Shown piece after piece: positions 45,676 to 55,412 of a stretch of DNA of 64,000 bases. The first letter of the stretch is position 1, and each line of letters starts with the position of its first letter. A program made the translations under genes and the position numbers. The notes under the pieces are model-generated. The model was not told where the DNA came from. It ran no database searches and worked only from the letters and a program-made list of their open reading frames with translations. This DNA comes from Endomicrobium sp. (GTDB lineage: Bacteria; Elusimicrobiota; Endomicrobiia; Endomicrobiales; Endomicrobiaceae), in the NCBI GenBank assembly GCA_031290575.1, contig JAITNH010000003.1, positions 1-64,000 on the forward strand, given 5' to 3'.

Positions 45676-47106
45676 CTATTCAAAAACAACCAAATATTCT
45701 TCAGGTGTTACTTCAAAATTTGCTTTTATTTCAAAATCAGCATTAAACAATTCTTTGAGCCTTGCCTTTCTATTTTCGAAATATTCAAAAATATAAGGAT
45801 TCAATTTAATTTTTATTTTACCATGATGCTCACTATCAGTACTCAATTGTGCTATTTCATCACAAACATTAATAAAAATAGATTCCTTAGAAAGCACAAG
45901 ACCCAGACCATGACAAGTAGGACATGTGTCTCCGAGAAGAGAGAACAACGACTCTCTTTTTCTCTGCCTCGTCATTTCTATAAGTCCAAGTCTTGTTATA
46001 GGCCATATTTTTATTTTAGCTTTATCGCCTTTTGTAGCTTCACGAAACACTTTTAAAACTTTATGTCTATTTGCTGGCCTTTTCATATCTATAAAGTCAA
46101 TAACAATTATGCCCCCAATATTTCTAAATCTTAATTGTCTTGCGATTTCATGTGCAGCTTCAAGATTTGTAAGGACAGCAGTATCCTCTTGGGAAGATTT
46201 TGTGGTAAATTTACCACTGTTAACATCTATAGCACAAAGGGATTCTGCTTCCTGTATTATAATATAACCTCCAGATTTAAGCTTTAGTCTATTTGAACGT
46301 AATCTTTTTATTTCTTCTTCAATAGCATACGCTTTAAATATAGGTATCTTACTATCATATAAAATAAGCCTATCAAAAAATTCTGGAGATATTATTTTTA
46401 TAAACTCGCTAGCATCTTTAAGTTCTTTTTGTGAATCTATATGCATCAACACGACATCATCTGTAAAATAATCCCTAATTGTCTGAAATACTATACCTAA
46501 ATCTTTATGTATAAGACTCACAGACTTTGTTTCGCTAAATCTTGCTAGTATGGATATCCAAAGTCTGCTTAAATACTCTATTTCATTTTTAATTTCCATT
46601 TCAAGAGCTTCTTCAGCCTCTGTTCTTATTATTATACCACCAGACACATCTTTATTGATCTTCATAACTATTGCCCTTAATCGCTCACACTCTTGCCTAT
46701 TTTTAATGTTTTTTGATATCCCTATATTGCTACTAAAAGGCATATACACTAAAAGTCTTCCCGGAAGAGAAATATCCATAGTTACTTTGGGCCCTTTGGT
46801 GCCTATAGGCTCTTTGTAAATCTGCACCATGATCTCCTGACCAACTTTAATCATATTTTCAATATTTTTTTCTTCACGTTGTGCTACTATAGCATCTATG
46901 CTGAGATATGCACTTTTGCCAAACCCTATATCTACAAATGCGGATCCAAGTGCTGGCACAATATTTTGAACTGTACCTTTGTAAATGTTATTTAATATCT
47001 TTTCAGACTCTCTTCTTTCAATAAACAAATCAAAAAGTTGACCATTTTCAAATACAGCAACCTTTGTTTCTTCTAGAGTTCTATTTACTATTATTTCCTT
47101 TTTCAC
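45676..47106 (-). CDS. rng: Ribonuclease G/E family endoribonuclease
   Basis: Endoribonuclease in rRNA maturation and mRNA decay. The 476 residues have an S1 domain (about 38-110; IYKGTVQNIVPALGSAFVDIG), the catalytic core with CAIDVNSGKFT and IVIDFIDMK carrying the Mg-binding Asp residues, and the zinc-link CPTCHGLG. There is no long C-terminal scaffold, so it resembles RNase G. It starts with GTG right behind GAGGAAAA. The coding strand includes a 16-bp palindrome at 46202-46217. Confidence 0.94.
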   Translation of the reverse strand: MKKEIIVNRTLEETKVAVFENGQLFDLFIERRESEKILNNIYKGTVQNIVPALGSAFVDIGFGKSAYLSIDAIVAQREEKNIENMIKVGQEIMVQIYKEPIGTKGPKVTMDISLPGRLLVYMPFSSNIGISKNIKNRQECERLRAIVMKINKDVSGGIIIRTEAEEALEMEIKNEIEYLSRLWISILARFSETKSVSLIHKDLGIVFQTIRDYFTDDVVLMHIDSQKELKDASEFIKIISPEFFDRLILYDSKIPIFKAYAIEEEIKRLRSNRLKLKSGGYIIIQEAESLCAIDVNSGKFTTKSSQEDTAVLTNLEAAHEIARQLRFRNIGGIIVIDFIDMKRPANRHKVLKVFREATKGDKAKIKIWPITRLGLIEMTRQRKRESLFSLLGDTCPTCHGLGLVLSKESIFINVCDEIAQLSTDSEHHGKIKIKLNPYIFEYFENRKARLKELFNADFEIKANFEVTPEEYLVVFE

Positions 47107-47255
47107 TTTTCCTCAACTCATTTCAAACACATATTTTTGCGTTACATAATAATATATATACAGCCAGACAGTACAAAAAAAAACAACTTCACACAAACTT
47201 CATCCATTTACCATATGGCAATCAAACTAGTCTTTCATATTTCAGTTAATTTTAG

Positions 47256-49724
47256 TTATAGCTCATAAATCTCAGCATTTTTAATTTCAATATATAACCT
47301 AGTTCTTTCTATAACACGTATTCTAGCATAATCTTCTTTAGTTTTTAAAAGCATTCGCAAAATAATTTCAGGTTTTATAGTTTTATTGCCTCCGAAGCGA
47401 AGTTGTAATCTTAAAATCTCATTTTCACTTTTCAAAGATCTTATTAAAGGCTTAGCATCAATTTCAATTGTTTTGCATTTTTTTATTTTTTCTACTAAAA
47501 TTTTTTCTTGAGACAAAAATTCATCAATTTTTTTTTGCAAAATATACACACCTTCTATCCTGTATTCTGCAACATTGGACAAAACATCCATAGCAGGAAA
47601 ATTAATAGGTATCTTTTCTATACTTAATATTTGAAAACCGTTTGGTAATACCCTAGAAAGTTCGATTTTTATATTTTCAATATCAAGTTTTTGTGTAAAA
47701 TACAGTTCCATATATTCACTCGAGCTTTCATACCCTACAGGAAGAGGTGGCCCATACGACGATTTAATCTGAGGACTAAAACCAGCAGTAAATACTACAG
47801 GAAGATTAGAACGTCTTACGGCTCTTCTAAATACTTCTATCTGTTCCAAGTGCGATATAAATCTAATCAAACCTTTTTTTGAAAAGCGAAACCTTAAACG
47901 CATAACAGGAACAGCAGATAGTGAAACTTTGGGAAGTATATAATTTTCTGGCAAATAACATTGAGTTTCATCAAATTGTCCTATAGCAATATCAGCAGTT
48001 TCATTTATGCCTTTTATGTAATCAGTGTACAAATCATTTTTTGAAATACCAAAATATAAATGTTCCCATGGCAAAATTTCGTTATACTTCTTTTCTCTAT
48101 AAATATAAAAATTTAAGTCTATATTGTTTTCAGCAAGAGATTCATACCATATAGCACTACAAAATTTATCAGCCCACTGATCAAATCTTGCACCTTTTTG
48201 CCAAGCTTTATAAATTACAGAAGAAAGCCGTCTGTCACCTCTTGCAATTAAAGCCTCTAAGACACTTGCCCTATGGTTATGAGCTTTCACTGTTGCGGGA
48301 AGAACTTTGTTTAAAAATTTTATCTTTTGTTCTATTTTATCAGGATCTGCCATGGAAACCCACTGAAATGCAGTTTGTGCTTTAGGCACAAAAGGCGAAA
48401 TTGTAATAACAAAATTTAATCCTTTTGATTTTTTTCTTAAAAGTTTTATAAGATGCTGTATGCTTTCTATATCTTCATATGTTTCTGTTGGAAGACCTAT
48501 CATAAAATAAAGTTTTATAGTTTGCCAACCCATGCTGTTAGCGATAAGCAACGTTTCAAGTATTTGTTTTTCTGAAAGATACTTGCCTATTACGTTACGC
48601 AATCTATCAGAACCTGCCTCAGGAGCAAAAGTAAGCGTAGGTTTTTTACTCCTATTAATATATTGAAGTATTCTAAGTGAATGCTTATTACATCTTAAAG
48701 ATGGCAATGAAATATTAAGATTAGATTTGCTATACAACTGATTTATTTCTATTAATAGCTTATCTAAATATTTATAATCGCTACATGAAAGAGATGACAA
48801 AGTAACTGCCTCAAAACCTGTAGTTTCTATACCTTTCTTTACAAGTTTTAACAATTTATCAAAAGATCTTTGTCGCCATGGATGATAATATTTTGATGCC
48901 TGACAAAAACGACATTGGCCTGGGCATCCTCTCGAAATTTCAATATTTAGTCTGTTATGTACAGTTTCTACAAAAGGAATTATTTTTTTTTCTGGAAAAT
49001 AAGCCTTTTCAAGATTTAAAATCCGTTTTTTTACAATTGGCCGTAAAGTTTCTAATACCGGGACCACAGATTTTATAGTATTATCGTTATTATATTTAAC
49101 ATTATAAAAAGAGGGCACATATACACCTTCTATTTTTGATAAACCTTTTAAGGTTTCTGTCCTGGAAAGATTGTTTTTTTTGGATTTTTTGCAAATATCT
49201 ATTATTTCTTCTATTGCTTCCTCTCCATCTCCCAAAACAAACAAATCAAAAAAATCGCAAAATGGTTCTGGATTTGCAAGAGCAGGACCACCAGCAATCA
49301 CAAAAGGTTCATTGACTTTTCGGTCTTTTGAAAATATTGAAATATCTGATAAATCTAAAATGTTAACAATGTTTGTAGCAACAAGTTCGGACTGAATTGT
49401 AAAACCTAAAATATCAAACTTTTTTAAATCACTATGCGATTCTAACGAAAACAGATTAAGATTCTCTTTTTTTAAAAGATGTTCCATACTGCTATCAGGT
49501 GCGAAAACTCTTTCACAACGAGCAAGTTTTTTCTCATTGATTAGATGATAAAGAATCTCGAGTCCTAAATTGGAAGCTCCGACTTCATAAATATCTGGAA
49601 AACACAAAACCACAGAAAAATCAGACGACATATCTGCAGAATATGAATTTAACTCATTACTTATATATCTTGCAGGTTTTTGTACAAAACTTAATATTTT
49701 GTCAATTTTAGATATTTTTTTCAT
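47256..49724 (-). CDS. B12-binding-type radical SAM protein fused to a DUF2344 domain
   Basis: An 822-residue two-part protein. The first part (about 1-590) has an N-terminal region like the B12-binding radical SAM group and the radical SAM triad in RGCPGQCRFCQA, with later LTFAPEAGSDRLR and KLYFMIGLPTE. The final 220 residues (from about MRLRFRFSKKGLIRFISHLE) are a DUF2344 domain. In many bacteria these are adjacent or fused and lie near rng, rplU and obg, as here, so a role in RNA modification or maturation is often assumed; none is established. The ATG at 49724 follows AGGGGTG. Confidence 0.9.
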   Translation of the reverse strand: MKKISKIDKILSFVQKPARYISNELNSYSADMSSDFSVVLCFPDIYEVGASNLGLEILYHLINEKKLARCERVFAPDSSMEHLLKKENLNLFSLESHSDLKKFDILGFTIQSELVATNIVNILDLSDISIFSKDRKVNEPFVIAGGPALANPEPFCDFFDLFVLGDGEEAIEEIIDICKKSKKNNLSRTETLKGLSKIEGVYVPSFYNVKYNNDNTIKSVVPVLETLRPIVKKRILNLEKAYFPEKKIIPFVETVHNRLNIEISRGCPGQCRFCQASKYYHPWRQRSFDKLLKLVKKGIETTGFEAVTLSSLSCSDYKYLDKLLIEINQLYSKSNLNISLPSLRCNKHSLRILQYINRSKKPTLTFAPEAGSDRLRNVIGKYLSEKQILETLLIANSMGWQTIKLYFMIGLPTETYEDIESIQHLIKLLRKKSKGLNFVITISPFVPKAQTAFQWVSMADPDKIEQKIKFLNKVLPATVKAHNHRASVLEALIARGDRRLSSVIYKAWQKGARFDQWADKFCSAIWYESLAENNIDLNFYIYREKKYNEILPWEHLYFGISKNDLYTDYIKGINETADIAIGQFDETQCYLPENYILPKVSLSAVPVMRLRFRFSKKGLIRFISHLEQIEVFRRAVRRSNLPVVFTAGFSPQIKSSYGPPLPVGYESSSEYMELYFTQKLDIENIKIELSRVLPNGFQILSIEKIPINFPAMDVLSNVAEYRIEGVYILQKKIDEFLSQEKILVEKIKKCKTIEIDAKPLIRSLKSENEILRLQLRFGGNKTIKPEIILRMLLKTKEDYARIRVIERTRLYIEIKNAEIYEL

Positions 49725-49786
49725 AATCCACACCCCTATGAATTGAATTATACACAATTTAAAAACAAAACTAAATCAAATTTATT

Positions 49787-49815
49787 TTTACATTTAAATA
49801 TTATTTTGATAGTAT
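49787..49815 (+). promoter_or_regulatory. Putative sigma-70 promoter of thiE
   Basis: -35 TTTACA (49787-49792), 17-bp spacer, -10 TAGTAT (49810-49815). The thiE ATG at 49824 is eight bases after the -10, leaving at most a base or two of leader. No room for a TPP riboswitch. Confidence 0.55.
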
Positions 49816-49823
49816 TTATATAC

Positions 49824-50465
49824 ATGAAAAAAATAATGCCAAAAGGACTTTATGGGGCCACGGCAGAAAATATGTCTAGTGGCAGAGACAATATTTTTGT
49901 TGTAAAAGAAATGCTTGATGCAGGAATCAGGGTATTGCAATATAGAGATAAAAACAAGACAAAACTTGAAAAATTTAAACAATGTGAAATAATTAGAAAG
50001 ATAACTCTTGATTATAATGCGTTTTTTGTTGTAAATGATGATATAGATATAGCAATAGCAGTACAAAGTGATGGACTTCATGTGGGTCAAACAGATTTGC
50101 CAATAGAATATGCAAGAAATATTGTAGGGCAAAACATGGTTATAGGCCTATCAACACAAAATCATCAACAAGCCGAAGAAGCAACTATCAAAGGTGCAGA
50201 CTATATAGGAGTGGGGCCTATATTTACAACATCAACAAAGACAAATATAGGCAAACCATTAGGCCTTAGTTATCTCGATTATTGTATGAAAAACATGTCA
50301 ATTCCAAAAACAGCAATAGGTGGTATAAAAATTTCTAATCTTAAGCAAATCATAAAATATAATCCGGAAAATATATGCATAATTTCAGAAATTACTTCTG
50401 CGAATAATATAAATCTCACTGTAAAAAAAATAATAAATATAATAAATCAAGGATGTAAAATGTAA
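49824..50465 (+). CDS. thiE: Thiamine phosphate synthase
   Basis: Joins the pyrimidine and thiazole halves of thiamine. The 213-residue TIM barrel has VLQYRDKNK, FFVVNDDIDIA, SDGLHVGQTDLP, YIGVGPIFTTSTKTN and the phosphate-binding AIGGIK. Start: ATG at 49824, with a promoter just upstream; an earlier ATG at 49743 would span it. It is the only thiamine gene here. The stop overlaps a further ATG (TAATG) that opens a 32-codon frame. Confidence 0.93.
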   Translation: MKKIMPKGLYGATAENMSSGRDNIFVVKEMLDAGIRVLQYRDKNKTKLEKFKQCEIIRKITLDYNAFFVVNDDIDIAIAVQSDGLHVGQTDLPIEYARNIVGQNMVIGLSTQNHQQAEEATIKGADYIGVGPIFTTSTKTNIGKPLGLSYLDYCMKNMSIPKTAIGGIKISNLKQIIKYNPENICIISEITSANNINLTVKKIINIINQGCKM

Positions 50466-50563
50466 TGAATATTAATTGCTTAGAATATATGAGCAGTGAG
50501 TTCTGTTCTTACGCTCTCATGTTTGATTTTGGAATCTCACTGATAAGGCCTACAGTTGAGTAA
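50465..50563 (+). other. 32-codon frame coupled to thiE, possible gene remnant
   Basis: The ATG shares one base with the thiE stop. The frame reads plausibly (NCLEYMSSEFC, then MFDFGISLIRPTVE) and then ends. The coupling layout suggests that a second gene once followed thiE, of which only the start survives; a genuine small protein is also possible. Confidence 0.25.
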
Positions 50564-51036
50564 TTATTTTTTTGCATGTTATCTTGTTTTATTTAGTATT
50601 GCTTGTTAAAAATGGTAAACACACTTTCAAAAATTTTTTATATTTACAATTTTAATTATCGCTTTACAACTAGCAATTGCTAACATAATATTTTCAGATA
50701 TTTATTTGCATTGAATGCTTTCCTTAGCAAAAATGTGGTTGTTGAGGAAAGCAAATAAATCACAAATACCTTAATTTTTTTCAAATATAGCTTATAAACA
50801 CAAAAATCCTCAATCCACAGGTTTAAACTTTTGAACATCTCGACCAAAATCTTTGCAAGAAGTATCGCAAATTTATGAAATCCATTTTTAATACCAATTC
50901 TTGGCAATATTTATGTTATTATTCATACAAAAAAAAACGAAGAAAAGAATTCACAAAAGTTGTTTAGCAAACCGTAAACTATATGAAAGCTAAGTCAAAA
51001 CTATACATCATAGCCATATCAAGCTTTATATTGTTT
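50564..51036. other. AT-rich gap between thiE and purB
   Basis: No recognisable gene. A 75-codon - strand frame (50680-50907) begins at TTG, lacks a ribosome site and resembles nothing I know. Confidence 0.45.
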
Positions 51037-52338
51037 TTAAAAATCATTTTTAAATATACGCTTAAATATATATTCTATATTTTTAAATTGCAATTTAAGA
51101 CTGCAAGATTTTTTTATTTCTTCTACAGTCAAATTTTTTCTTATATCATGATTTTTTAAACAGGCCTCTTCAAGCGATATTTTATTATCTTTTGCATCAA
51201 AAGCCGTAGTCTGCACCATCGCATATGCTATTTCTCTTAAGATTCCTTTATTTATAAGATCAAGAAGCAATGCTCCAGAAAAAACAATATCCTTCGTTTT
51301 GTCTAAATTTGATAGCATATTTTTAGGATAAATATTAAGCCCTGCCAGCAAATTTTGCATTCTTACGAGCATATAATGCAACACTATTGATGCATCTGGA
51401 AGCATAATTCTTTCCGTAGAAGAATGACTTATGTCTCGTTCATGCCATAATGCAATATTTTCCATCGCAGTAGACATATAACCCCTAAGCAATCTTGCAA
51501 GTCCGCATATGTTCTCAGAAATTATAGGATTTCTTTTATGAGGCATTGCAGAAGAACCTTTTTGTCCTTCTGTAAAAGGTTCTTCTATTTCCGAAATCTC
51601 AGTTTTTTGCAAATGTCTTATTTCAGTGGCAATTCTTTCAAGACAAGTGCCAACTTGAGCAAGAATCGAAAAATAAATTGAATATCTATCGCGAGGAATA
51701 ATCTGAGTCGAAACAGGCTCCCATTTCAATCCCATTTTATGGCACACATATTCTTCAACACTTGGATCCAAATGTGACATAGTACCTACAGCACCGGAGA
51801 TTTTGCCAAAGCTCACTGTTTCTAAAACAAAATTAAGTCTCTCTATAGATCTCACAATTTCACAATACCAAGAAGCTACTTTTAATCCAAATGTCATAGG
51901 CTCTGCATGCATACCATGAGTTCTGCCAATTATAGGCATCATTTTGCATCTCTTTGCTAATTTAGCCACTATAACAGATAGTTTTCTCGTTTCCTTAATT
52001 AACAACTTCGTTGATTGTCGGAGTTGAAATCCAGTAGCAGTATCCAAAACATCAGAAGAGGTCATTCCTAAATGTAAAAATCTTCCATAAGGACCTATGG
52101 TTTCAGCAACAGCAGTTAAAAAAGATATTACATCATGTTTTACTATGAGTTCGATTTCACTTATTCTTTTAAGATCAATTTTTGCTTTTTTCTTTATCGT
52201 TTCCATGGCTTTTTTAGGAACAGCTCCGATTTTGACCATAGCCTCAACAGCAAAAATTTCAACTTCAAGCATTTTTTGAAATTTAGTTTCATCTGACCAA
52301 ATAGCAGCCATTTCAGGCTTTGTGTAACGTGATATCAT
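51037..52338 (-). CDS. purB: Adenylosuccinate lyase
   Basis: Removes fumarate from SAICAR and from adenylosuccinate. The 433 residues have GRTHGMHAEPMTFGLK with the catalytic His, LGMTSSDVLDTA, and the signature GSSAMPHKRNP with the flexible catalytic Ser loop. GAGGTG precedes the ATG. Its start overlaps the purN end by 26 bases, so purM-purN-purB are coupled. A 12-bp-arm inverted repeat lies just before the signature (51551-51585). Confidence 0.96.
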   Translation of the reverse strand: MISRYTKPEMAAIWSDETKFQKMLEVEIFAVEAMVKIGAVPKKAMETIKKKAKIDLKRISEIELIVKHDVISFLTAVAETIGPYGRFLHLGMTSSDVLDTATGFQLRQSTKLLIKETRKLSVIVAKLAKRCKMMPIIGRTHGMHAEPMTFGLKVASWYCEIVRSIERLNFVLETVSFGKISGAVGTMSHLDPSVEEYVCHKMGLKWEPVSTQIIPRDRYSIYFSILAQVGTCLERIATEIRHLQKTEISEIEEPFTEGQKGSSAMPHKRNPIISENICGLARLLRGYMSTAMENIALWHERDISHSSTERIMLPDASIVLHYMLVRMQNLLAGLNIYPKNMLSNLDKTKDIVFSGALLLDLINKGILREIAYAMVQTTAFDAKDNKISLEEACLKNHDIRKNLTVEEIKKSCSLKLQFKNIEYIFKRIFKNDF

Positions 52339-52927
52339 TTTTCACCTCTATAACTTTTTTTATTGCTTTTGAATATATTTTATGTTCTATCTCTAAAACT
52401 TTCTTTGCAACATCTTGAGGAGTATCATTTTTAAAAATCTGAACATCTTGCTGAATAATTATTGTTCCAATATCGTACTCTTCTTCAACAAAATGAACTG
52501 TCGCTCCCGATTTTATTTCTTTAGCTTTTACAACAGCCTCATGAACATGATATCCATACATTCCTTTTCCTCCAAACTTTGGCAAAAGTGAAGGATGTAT
52601 ATTTAATATTCTACAATGATAGGCATCTATTATTTCATGTCCAACAAGCCTCATATATCCCGCAAGGCAAACAAAATCCACCTTCGCAGCTTGCAATTCG
52701 TATAGAATAACATTATTAAAAGAGGATTCGTTTATGAAATTATTTCTTTCTATACAAACAGTTTTTATATTCTCATCTTTTGCTCTTTCAATGGCATAAG
52801 CATTTGGATTATTCGAAACAACCAAAACAACAGATGCAAGACCTCTTAAAAACCCACTCTTTGTGGAGCTTATTATAGACTGCATATTAGAACCATTACC
52901 AGAAACTAACACTGCAAGGCGTGTCAT
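52313..52927 (-). CDS. purN: Phosphoribosylglycinamide formyltransferase
   Basis: Folate-dependent formylation of GAR, third step of purine synthesis. The 204 residues start LAVLVSGNGSNMQSII, and have the catalytic Asn-His in NIHPSLLPKFGGKGMYG and the Asp-containing HFVEEEYDIGTII. It overlaps purM by four bases. Confidence 0.95.
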   Translation of the reverse strand: MTRLAVLVSGNGSNMQSIISSTKSGFLRGLASVVLVVSNNPNAYAIERAKDENIKTVCIERNNFINESSFNNVILYELQAAKVDFVCLAGYMRLVGHEIIDAYHCRILNIHPSLLPKFGGKGMYGYHVHEAVVKAKEIKSGATVHFVEEEYDIGTIIIQQDVQIFKNDTPQDVAKKVLEIEHKIYSKAIKKVIEVKNDITLHKA

Positions 52928-53886
52928 ATAATTTCAACACCCATTTTGCCTTTCTTAATATAACCTACTATCTTGGCACCATTAAAAAATCTTATTAACA
53001 ACAAAGCAATATCAGAACGCACTACTAAAACCATGCCTATACCCATATTAAAAGTTCTGTAAAGATCTTCATCTTGAATATTTCCTTTTTCCTGAATAAA
53101 CTTAAAAATTTCAGGAGCCTTCCACGATTTTTTCTCAATAACAGCTATTACATTCTTATGTAAAATTCTCCCTATTTTATCATAAAAGCTTCCACCTGTA
53201 ATATGGGCAATACCAACTATATTCTGTTTTTTTGAATTAAATTTTGCAAGAGCCAGAAGAACTTCTTTAACATAAATTCTTGTAGGAGTAAGTAATTGTT
53301 TGGCATATTTTTTTAGCTCGTTATCTGAAAAAACTTTTCTTATAAGAGAATATCCATTTGAATGTGGACCACTTGATGGCAATCCTATAATAACATCACC
53401 TGGCTTTATTTTATCACCACTTATTTCTTTGCCTTTCTCAATTATACCAACCGCAAATCCAGCTAAATCATATTCTTCGCCAGTATAAAATCCTGGCATT
53501 TCAGCAGTTTCCCCGCCTATAAGTTGCGATCCTGATAACTCGCATCCCTTAACTATACCTTTAATAATTTGTTCTGCTTGAACTACATTTAGTTTGCCAC
53601 ATGCCAAATAATCTAAAAAAAACAAGGGTTTTGCACCAACACATATTAAATCGTTTACATTCATAGCCACAAGATCAATACCAATACTATCATGTTTGTT
53701 TAATAAAAATGCAATTTTCAATTTTGTTCCTACTCCATCAGTTGAGGCTACAAGATTATATTTTGTTTCGCAAACAGGGAAGAACCCACCAAAACCTCCA
53801 ATTCTAGGAAATTTCCTCTTAAGTCTTTTTACAAATTCATTGCTAACATCGATATTTACTCCTGCTTTCTTATACGTAATCGACAT
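52924..53886 (-). CDS. purM: Phosphoribosylformylglycinamidine cyclo-ligase (AIR synthetase)
   Basis: ATP-dependent ring closure to AIR. The 320 residues carry STDGVGTKLKIAF, DLVAMNVNDLICVGAKPLFFLDY (shown in parts: VAMNVNDLICVGA), GGETAEMPGFY and GLPSSGPHSNGYSLIRK. AAGGAGAA precedes the ATG. It leads the purM-purN-purB operon. Confidence 0.97.
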   Translation of the reverse strand: MSITYKKAGVNIDVSNEFVKRLKRKFPRIGGFGGFFPVCETKYNLVASTDGVGTKLKIAFLLNKHDSIGIDLVAMNVNDLICVGAKPLFFLDYLACGKLNVVQAEQIIKGIVKGCELSGSQLIGGETAEMPGFYTGEEYDLAGFAVGIIEKGKEISGDKIKPGDVIIGLPSSGPHSNGYSLIRKVFSDNELKKYAKQLLTPTRIYVKEVLLALAKFNSKKQNIVGIAHITGGSFYDKIGRILHKNVIAVIEKKSWKAPEIFKFIQEKGNIQDEDLYRTFNMGIGMVLVVRSDIALLLIRFFNGAKIVGYIKKGKMGVEII

Positions 53887-54530
53887 CTAAATTCTCCTTG
53901 ATAAATACAAAACGCCAATGACTTATTTAAAACAAATTGATACCATTGAAATTAATTAAAACATTACTACAATAGATATATTAACCACGAAAACACCATT
54001 GCAACAACCTTGTGCAGACGCAAAATCACACATTGAAATATACAATATCACAGACAATTGCTGCAAATACAAAAAAATCAATTATTTCTAACACAGTAAC
54101 TATGTTCCCTCGATAAATTTTTAGCAAATATTAAATGGCTTTTTAAAAAAACATCACTGGCAACATTAAAACTATCTAACACATATCACTAACATTAGAA
54201 ATAACTATGGTTAAGTAATCAATAATTAAAATGCTTGGTACATATTCAACAAACATATTCTTAGATTAATAGACAATTCTAAACATTTATTGTGTTTGTT
54301 TTGTAAACATAGAATACACATACAAAAAAACAAAAATCGTACAACAGCCATCGAAAAATGAAATCAATAAAATTATCACACTATAAACTCTCACAACAAA
54401 ACAAACTATTGAAGTTTAAAAAGCAGTTTAATTGCTACACAAATTTACAAAAAACTATTATCTGCAACACAGAGGTTTAACTATTACATATTATTAAAAT
54501 TCTCATGCTATTTAAATTAAGAAATAAATA
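53887..54530. other. AT-rich gap upstream of purM
   Basis: About 640 bp with dense stops in all frames and no recognisable gene, RNA or repeat. It must contain the purM promoter and the pyrE transcript end, but no convincing terminator was seen. Confidence 0.5.
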
Positions 54531-55106
54531 TTACTTTCTACTTCCATGTTTTATTAATTGACTACCATCTTTACACATAGGACATTCCTCTTCTTTATAG
54601 CTATTTATTTCAAGGCTTAAAAGAGAAAACCTTGGAATACCAAAATTAACTTTGCCATCACTTCTATCAACAAGTGATACAACAGCAACAACTTCAGAAC
54701 CAGTAAATTTAAGAGCATTTATAACTTCTCTGGTAGAAAGACCTGTTGTTATAACATCTTCAACAACCAAAATTTTTTCCCATTCCTTTACATTAAAACC
54801 TCTTCTTAAGGACATCAGACCATCAACTCGTTCTGTAAATATAGCACGCACATTAAACGCTCTTCCTACTTCATATCCAAAAACAATTCCTCCAATTGCC
54901 GGAGAAACGATAACATCAAACTCTATATTATTTTCTTTAATTTTATTTGCAAGTTCCCTTGCAAGATACACTGTATCTTTTGGATACTGAAAAATCAAAG
55001 CAGATTGAAAATACATATTTGAATGAAGTCCACTTGATAGTTTAAAATGTCCACTCAAAAGCGCATTTTTTCTTATAAACAAATTTTTAAGCTCATCTTG
55101 CTTCAT
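54531..55106 (-). CDS. pyrE: Orotate phosphoribosyltransferase
   Basis: Adds ribose phosphate to orotate. The 191 residues have GHFKLSSGLHSNMYFQ and the PRPP-binding VVEDVITTGLSTREVI. The C-terminal CPMC is an unusual small addition. AGAGG precedes the ATG. It is the last pyrimidine gene of the region and is separated from pyrF by about 300 bp. Confidence 0.95.
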   Translation of the reverse strand: MKQDELKNLFIRKNALLSGHFKLSSGLHSNMYFQSALIFQYPKDTVYLARELANKIKENNIEFDVIVSPAIGGIVFGYEVGRAFNVRAIFTERVDGLMSLRRGFNVKEWEKILVVEDVITTGLSTREVINALKFTGSEVVAVVSLVDRSDGKVNFGIPRFSLLSLEINSYKEEECPMCKDGSQLIKHGSRK

Positions 55107-55412
55107 TTTTTTCCTCTGATAAATTTAATTTATTGTCTTGTCTTTTAGATGTATTTATTCCAAATATACAAACAAATTCAACCCAATACAAAGAAGCTAC
55201 CTTTCTTTGATTCTCTAATGTTTTGACTCATTTTAAATAAGAATCACATTCATAAATAAAATACAAGTTCAACAGATAAAGATAACGATTGTATAAATTT
55301 TTATATTTATAGGCATAAACAATTTAAATATTATCAAACTAACATACACAACATAATAGAAGCCCCCCCCCAATAAATTAGCTATCTCAACCTGGGCACA
55401 CCTTTGCTACAT
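55107..55412. other. Gap between pyrF and pyrE with a C9 tract
   Basis: About 300 bp, AT-rich, without a recognisable gene. A run of nine C (55363-55371; G9 on the coding strand) stands out. Read on the - strand, an ATG follows nine bases after the G9, but its frame closes within a few codons. Confidence 0.45.

Noticed and set aside
50680-50907. 75-codon - strand frame downstream of thiE
   Set aside because: Starts at TTG without a ribosome site, no family-like motif, low-complexity hydrophobic composition expected in AT-rich DNA.
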